The position numbers and the translations under genes are program-made. This document shows, piece after piece, positions 37,431 to 41,595 of a stretch of 41,595 nucleotides of DNA. The notes under the pieces are model-generated. The model worked only from the letters and a program-made list of their open reading frames with translations, was not told where the DNA came from and ran no database searches. The first letter of the stretch is position 1. Every line of letters begins with the position of its first letter. Source of the DNA: an uncultured Pelagibacteraceae bacterium. GTDB lineage: Bacteria > Pseudomonadota > Alphaproteobacteria > Pelagibacterales > Pelagibacteraceae. The stretch lies in the NCBI GenBank assembly GCA_902620525.1, contig CACNIK010000008.1, positions 1 to 41,595 on the forward strand, written 5' to 3'.

Positions 37431-37455
37431 AATTCCTACTAAATTACTCTGAATT
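37431..37455. promoter_or_regulatory. Putative IscR (Rrf2) operator upstream of iscR-suf
   Basis: The core ACTAAATTACT at 37438-37448 matches the E. coli type 1 IscR core ACTRWWWYAGT at 10 of 11 positions. It is framed by AATTC and GAATT, a perfect five-base inverted repeat. The flanks match the E. coli consensus only partly. It lies 33 to 57 bases before the iscR ATG, the expected location for autoregulation. Confidence 0.45.
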
Positions 37456-37505
37456 AAAAAAAGATATTTGACGCACAAAAACATGTTATAAGTCTAATCT
37501 TTTAT

Positions 37506-37520
37506 TGAAACTAATTATCA
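37506..37520. promoter_or_regulatory. Weak Fur-box-like sequence next to the hydrolase start
   Basis: TGAAACTAATTATCA matches the 7-1-7 Fur box at 12 of 14 specified positions and lies in the divergent iscR/hydrolase region, five bases before the hydrolase ATG. Two-mismatch sites are expected by chance in DNA this AT-rich, so it is only suggestive of iron control of suf. Confidence 0.22.
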
Positions 37521-37525
37521 TTATT

Positions 37526-38182
37526 ATGAAACAAAAAAGTTTAGAAGTTTTTATACCTGGTCCAGCTGGAAGATTAGAAGCAAAATATTATAAAAATCCT
37601 AAATTTGGATCACCTGTAGCAATTGTTCTTCAACCGCATCCACAATACGGAGGAACAATGAATAATAGGATAGTTCAATTAATGTATAATATTTTTTTAG
37701 AAAATGGATTTTCTGTAATTAAAATTAATTTTAGAGGTGTTGGAAAGAGTGATGGTGTTTTCGATAATGGTCAAGGTGAATTATCAGATGCTGCTGCTGC
37801 TCTTGATTGGATTGAAAGAGAAAATATGGATTATAGTCAATGTTGGGTGTCAGGATTTTCCTTTGGAGCTTTAATTTGTATGCAATTAATAATGAGACGT
37901 CCTGAAGTTAATAACTTTATTGCTATATCGCCCCAACCTAATGTATATGATTTTTCTTTTTTAGCTCCATGTCCTACTTCTGGTCAGGTAGTTTATAGTG
38001 ATAATGACGAATTGGTAACCAAGGAAAGTATAAACGAGTTAGATAATAGAATAAAAAGTCAAAAGGGAGTTGAAGTTATTTTTTCAAAAATTAAGGGTGC
38101 AAACCACTTTTTTAAAGATAAAGAAAAAGAGCTTAGAACAGAAATTGAAAAATATATTAAAGAAAAAACAGCTCTGATTTAA
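37526..38182 (+). CDS. Alpha/beta hydrolase family protein
   Basis: The 218-residue protein is a small alpha/beta hydrolase of the kind in COG2945. It has the oxyanion-side HPHPQYGG-like LQPHPQYGGTMNN, NFRGVGKSDG, the nucleophile elbow SGFSFGA with the catalytic Ser, an acidic YSDNDELV strand-end and GANHFF with the catalytic His. The ATG at 37526 (MKQKSLEVFIPGPAGRLEA) is preferred over a TTG at 37505. The physiological substrate is unknown. It is divergent from iscR, and its stop overlaps the convergent anmK gene by four bases. Confidence 0.85.
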   Translation: MKQKSLEVFIPGPAGRLEAKYYKNPKFGSPVAIVLQPHPQYGGTMNNRIVQLMYNIFLENGFSVIKINFRGVGKSDGVFDNGQGELSDAAAALDWIERENMDYSQCWVSGFSFGALICMQLIMRRPEVNNFIAISPQPNVYDFSFLAPCPTSGQVVYSDNDELVTKESINELDNRIKSQKGVEVIFSKIKGANHFFKDKEKELRTEIEKYIKEKTALI

Positions 38183-39300
38183 GCTTCTATTATTTCACCA
38201 CCACTACACGGTGAACTACATCCAGTTGTAGAAGGGAAAGAAATTGGTAATGACAAGACAGATCTTATAGCTATGTAAGCAAATGCTTGGGACTCTATGA
38301 AATCACCATTTAACTCAAAGTCTTCAGAGCCAAAGAAAAATAAATTTCTATTTGAATTTGCTTGAATCTGTTTTAAGAGACTCTTATTTTTTCTTCCGCC
38401 ACCACATATTAAAATCTTAATTTCTTTATTTTTAAATTCTCTTAATAAAAAATTTATTTTTGAAGTAATAATTTTTGCCGTAAAAGCTGTAAGCGTTGCA
38501 GCTCCATCTTCTAAGCTAAGACCTCTAGCAAAAGAGATATCAAAATCATTTATATCTAAAGAAATATTTTTTTTCTTTTGAAAATTATTTTCATGATTTT
38601 CTAAAGCTTGTTCAAGTATAATTTCATTTATCTTACCAAGATTTGAAATTCTCCCTTCTAAATCAAATTTTTTATTTGTGTGGTTTTGTATCCAAGCATT
38701 AATTAAACAATTTCCTGGACCCACATCTTGACTTATAATATTATGGTGGCTTGAATTTTGAATTAATGTTAAATTTGATATTCCACCTATATTTAATATA
38801 CAAGCTGGTAACTTTATTTTTTTTGATTTAATTAAGTATTGATGAAAAATTGGTGTTAAAGGTGCCCCTTCACCTCCATTATTAATATCATTTTGTCTAA
38901 AATTGAAAACAATTTTTTTTTTGGTTAATTGAGATAACAAGTTACCATTACCTAATTGTAATGAAATTTTCTCTTGTGGATTGTGATAAATAGTTTGACC
39001 ATGAAAACCAATTAAGTCAATGTCAAAACTCTTTATGATATCTTGAACAACTTTAGCATGAAAAATCGTTATGGTATTCTCAAGTTCTTTAATAGAAGAA
39101 GAATATTTTTTTAAATCATTTAAAGAATTAATTTTTTTTTTAAGATTGTGGTAATTGTGAAATAGGTCTTCGTCGTACTCATAATAATTCTCTTTTAATA
39201 TGGTAAATTTATCCAATCCATCAGATTGAATTATTGATGCATCTACTCCATCCCCTGAAGTTCCACTCATCATACCTAAGCATGTGTATTCTTTACTCAT
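38179..39300 (-). CDS. anmK: Anhydro-N-acetylmuramic acid kinase
   Basis: AnmK phosphorylates and opens 1,6-anhydro-MurNAc so that peptidoglycan turnover products can be reused. The 373-residue protein has the N-terminal phosphate motif GMMSGTSGDGVDASI, GFHGQTIYHNP, LNIGGISNLT, DVGPGNCLINAW, EDGAATLTAFTA and CGGGRKN, all hallmarks of this ASKHA kinase. It is divergent from tyrS with only 57 bases between the ATGs, an arrangement seen in other alphaproteobacteria. Confidence 0.95.
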   Translation of the reverse strand: MSKEYTCLGMMSGTSGDGVDASIIQSDGLDKFTILKENYYEYDEDLFHNYHNLKKKINSLNDLKKYSSSIKELENTITIFHAKVVQDIIKSFDIDLIGFHGQTIYHNPQEKISLQLGNGNLLSQLTKKKIVFNFRQNDINNGGEGAPLTPIFHQYLIKSKKIKLPACILNIGGISNLTLIQNSSHHNIISQDVGPGNCLINAWIQNHTNKKFDLEGRISNLGKINEIILEQALENHENNFQKKKNISLDINDFDISFARGLSLEDGAATLTAFTAKIITSKINFLLREFKNKEIKILICGGGRKNKSLLKQIQANSNRNLFFFGSEDFELNGDFIESQAFAYIAIRSVLSLPISFPSTTGCSSPCSGGEIIEA

Positions 39301-39327
39301 AATTGTATTTATTTATACTAAATATTG

Positions 39328-39333
39328 TATAAT
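39328..39333 (+). promoter_or_regulatory. Putative -10 box of tyrS
   Basis: TATAAT, an exact -10 hexamer, lies 24 bases before the tyrS ATG at 39358 in the short divergent anmK-tyrS gap. A weak TTGTAT lies 19 bases upstream. A start about 39340 would exclude the TTG at 39325 as initiation codon, which supports the ATG. Confidence 0.4.
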
Positions 39334-39357
39334 AGTAATTCTATAACAATTAGAAAT

Positions 39358-40593
39358 ATGAAAAGCACTTTTTTGAGAGAAATGCAAGAAAGGGGTTATC
39401 TTAATCAATGCACTGATTTAGATAAGTTAGACTCAATAATTTCAAAAAAATCTATTTCAGCATACATTGGTTTTGATTGCACTGCTAATAGTTTGCATGT
39501 TGGCAGCTTATTGCAAATAATGATTTTAAGATTGCTTCAAAAACATGGTCATAGACCTATAGTCCTTTTAGGAGGAGGTACAACTTTAATAGGTGATCCT
39601 TCAGGAAAAGACTCTACAAGAAAGATTTTAAAACAAAAAGATATAAAAAAAAATATTAAAAATATTAAAAAAATTTTTGAAAAATTGTTAAATTTCAAAA
39701 GTAAAATCACAAGACCAATTTTTGTAGACAATTATACTTGGTTAGGAAAATTAAATTATATAGATTTTTTAAGAAAGATTGGTTCGCAATTTACACTAAA
39801 TAAAATGTTAACATTTGATAGTGTAAAATCTAGATTAGATAGAGAACAATCTTTAAGTTATATGGAGTTTAATTATATGATTCTTCAAGCATTTGATTTT
39901 TACAAACTTTATGAAAGAGAGAAATGCATTTTACAACTTGGGGGATCTGACCAATGGGGAAATATAGTTAATGGCGTGGATTTGATAAGGCGTATTCAAA
40001 AGAAGGAAGCTTTTGGATTAACCAGTCCATTAATTACCTTATCTTCAGGGGCAAAAATGGGCAAAACAGAAAAGGGAGCTGTTTGGTTGAATGAAAAATT
40101 ATTTTCTCCATATGATTATTGGCAATTCTGGAGAAACTCTGATGATAAGGATGTAATTAGATTTTTAAAATTTTTTACAGATGTTGATGTAAGCACGATT
40201 ACTAATCTGGAGAAAGCAAAGAATATAAATGAATTAAAGATAACCTTGGCTAATGAGACTACGAAAATACTTCATGGCAAAGTTCATTCATCCAGAGCAG
40301 AGAAGATTGCATCAGATGTATTTAAATTTGGAAAAATTAATGAAAATTTGCCCTCAAAAAAAATTTCAAAAAAAGATATTGAGACGGGAATGAAACTTTT
40401 GGAATTATTGGTTGATAACAAAATTATGAATTCAAAAAGTGAGGCGAGAAGAGCTATTAATAACAAAGGAGTAAAGATTAACGACTTACTCGTAGCAGAT
40501 GAGAACAAAATATTAAGTCTTTCAGATTTTAAAGATGAGAATTTGAAGATTTCTTTTGGAAAGAAAAAACATTTTCTTTTTAAGATTACTTAG
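39358..40593 (+). CDS. tyrS: Tyrosyl-tRNA synthetase
   Basis: TyrS charges tRNA-Tyr. The 411-residue protein from the ATG at 39358 (MKSTFLREMQERGYL) contains the class I signature as HVGS (His47) in CTANSLHVGSLLQ, the GDPSGKDSTR motif, LGGSDQWGNIVNG for tyrosine recognition, KMGKTEKG as the KMSKS equivalent, and a C-terminal S4-like RNA-binding domain (KSEARRAINNKGVKIND). A frame to a TTG at 39325 adds eleven residues but lies upstream of the likely promoter. The last eight bases overlap the convergent AsmA-type gene. Confidence 0.96.
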   Translation: MKSTFLREMQERGYLNQCTDLDKLDSIISKKSISAYIGFDCTANSLHVGSLLQIMILRLLQKHGHRPIVLLGGGTTLIGDPSGKDSTRKILKQKDIKKNIKNIKKIFEKLLNFKSKITRPIFVDNYTWLGKLNYIDFLRKIGSQFTLNKMLTFDSVKSRLDREQSLSYMEFNYMILQAFDFYKLYEREKCILQLGGSDQWGNIVNGVDLIRRIQKKEAFGLTSPLITLSSGAKMGKTEKGAVWLNEKLFSPYDYWQFWRNSDDKDVIRFLKFFTDVDVSTITNLEKAKNINELKITLANETTKILHGKVHSSRAEKIASDVFKFGKINENLPSKKISKKDIETGMKLLELLVDNKIMNSKSEARRAINNKGVKINDLLVADENKILSLSDFKDENLKISFGKKKHFLFKIT

Positions 40594-41595
40594 CTCTTTT
40601 AAGTGCTTTCTGAATAAACCTAGGAGTTAATGTTTTAATAGGATTTACCGTTGTCTTAATTTTCCCAGGCATACCTTTCATTTTAAAGCTGATACCAAAC
40701 AAACCCTCGCCTATCTCTTTTGGAATCAAAATATCACCAACTATTGGCAATTTTGATAAAAATTTATTCAAAGTTTTTGCTGGAACCATTGTACCTCTTA
40801 AACTTACTAAGCCGGTTTTTATATCAACATAACCTTCCATTAAAATAGAAATACTAGGTCCTATAGCGTATAACTCATTCAAATTAAGAACTTGATTATT
40901 TTTATTTATCGACATTTCTAATTTCTCAAAAGATAAACCATCACCTGATAAAGCATCAACCATTCCTCCAAAGTCTGCAAGTGAAAATAATTTGACTAAG
41001 CCAGGGGCGTCTTTAACTTTAAAATTTTCAATTGATAAATCTATACTGCTATTTTTATCGTCATAAGAAGAAAAAATTAAAAGCTGACCACCGGATAAAC
41101 CATCAAAAAACTTATAATTAGATAATAATGGTTTAGGTAAGTCAGAATAAATTTCTAGTATCTTTTTATTTGTAGTCTTATCTATTTGTAAAGATATATC
41201 TAAATATTTACCATCTTCAAATTCACCCTTAGAAACTATTTTATTAAATTTTCCCTTTTCTATGTAGCCAATTAAATTAAAATTAGATAATCTTTCTGAG
41301 ACATTGTTTGAAATTTCATCAATGTTAATTGAAATTTCTTTATTTATATTCTTTAGAAAATTAAAACTTCCGCTTTGATCTAATAACTTGGTTAAGTTAG
41401 TTGCATCATAACTACGACCTTTAATTATAATTTTTTTTCCAACAGTGATTTGAAAATCATTGTTATTATCATTTTTTTTAAATGTTTTAACTAAGATGTT
41501 GTCAAATTTTGTTAAATTTCCATTATCTAAATGCATATTTTTGATACTGATTTTACTTTTGCCTTCTGAGATATTTAATTTTTTAAAAATTATTT
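40586..41595 (-). CDS. AsmA-like C-terminal domain protein, partial (N-terminus beyond the window)
   Basis: The reading frame stays open to the right edge, so the ATG at 41536 is internal and 335 C-terminal residues are seen. The segment from DAPGLVKLFSLADFGGMVDALSGDGLSFEKL, through LRGTMVPAKTLNKFLSKLP and GEGLFGISFKMKG, to VNPIKTLTPRFI is characteristic of large AsmA/YhdP-type proteins of the DUF3971/AsmA_2 group. These span the periplasm and are linked to phospholipid transport to the outer membrane. A signal anchor would lie off the window. The stop codon region overlaps tyrS by eight bases on the opposite strand. Confidence 0.85.
   Translation of the reverse strand, partial: IIFKKLNISEGKSKISIKNMHLDNGNLTKFDNILVKTFKKNDNNNDFQITVGKKIIIKGRSYDATNLTKLLDQSGSFNFLKNINKEISINIDEISNNVSERLSNFNLIGYIEKGKFNKIVSKGEFEDGKYLDISLQIDKTTNKKILEIYSDLPKPLLSNYKFFDGLSGGQLLIFSSYDDKNSSIDLSIENFKVKDAPGLVKLFSLADFGGMVDALSGDGLSFEKLEMSINKNNQVLNLNELYAIGPSISILMEGYVDIKTGLVSLRGTMVPAKTLNKFLSKLPIVGDILIPKEIGEGLFGISFKMKGMPGKIKTTVNPIKTLTPRFIQKALKRAK

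Noticed and set aside
1-41595. CRISPR arrays, insertion sequences, prophage genes, toxin-antitoxin or other defence systems
   Set aside because: No regularly spaced repeats, transposase motifs or phage structural genes were seen; every gene longer than about 90 residues has a housekeeping or surface-sugar assignment.

Overview
This window looks like a gene-dense stretch of a streamlined, low-GC (about 30% by eye) alphaproteobacterial chromosome, most likely Pelagibacterales (SAR11) or a close relative. The support is gene order and style rather than a database match. There is a complete 14-subunit nuoA-N operon followed by birA, coaX and an RNase J gene; a tRNA-Leu/tig/clpP/clpX/lon block; an iscR-sufBCDS-sufU-sufT-sufA operon; and a divergent anmK/tyrS pair. 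Genes are separated by a few bases or overlap (many ATGA and TAATG junctions), no gap between genes exceeds about 200 bases, and almost no intrinsic terminators are visible.

Layout. 1-16000 (minus strand): the end of one long operon, nuoA to nuoN, then a minimal biotin ligase, type III pantothenate kinase and RNase J, which runs off the left edge. 16001-16201: a divergent regulatory region with a nuo leader hairpin, a TATAAT box and a strong Fur-box-like palindrome. 16202-18542 (plus): a SAM methyltransferase and a GT-C type membrane glycosyltransferase. 18550-18705 (minus): tRNA-Val(TAC) and tRNA-Asp(GTC). 18790-19350 (plus): a zinc-ribbon membrane protein. 19347-21893 (minus): an 848-residue fusion of a sugar-nucleotide dehydrogenase, a cupin and a sugar methyltransferase. 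21949-27800 (minus): lon, clpX, clpP, tig and tRNA-Leu(TAG). 27819-29783 (minus): a WecA/MraY-type phosphosugar transferase and an EamA transporter. 29887-31293 (plus): type I glutamine synthetase. 31297-37398 (minus): the iscR-suf iron-sulfur assembly operon. 37526-38182 (plus): an alpha/beta hydrolase. 38179-39300 (minus): anmK. 39358-40593 (plus): tyrS. 40586-41595 (minus): the C-terminal part of a large AsmA-type protein, cut by the right edge.

How it fits together. Complex I alone needs many Fe-S clusters, and the same window carries the operon that builds them. Fur-like and IscR-like sites lie in front of nuo and iscR-suf respectively, so iron-linked control of both is plausible but unproven. 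The second theme is protein quality control (Tig, ClpXP, Lon). The third is cell-surface sugar chemistry: the fusion protein, methyltransferase, GT-C transferase and WecA-like enzyme sit around tRNA genes, inside an alphaproteobacterial synteny block (lon-hupB-tRNA-Val-tRNA-Asp-nuo) that is usually free of them. No mobile element, CRISPR array, prophage or rRNA was seen. The window is mostly core genome; the least ordinary items are the three-domain fusion gene and the regulatory palindromes.
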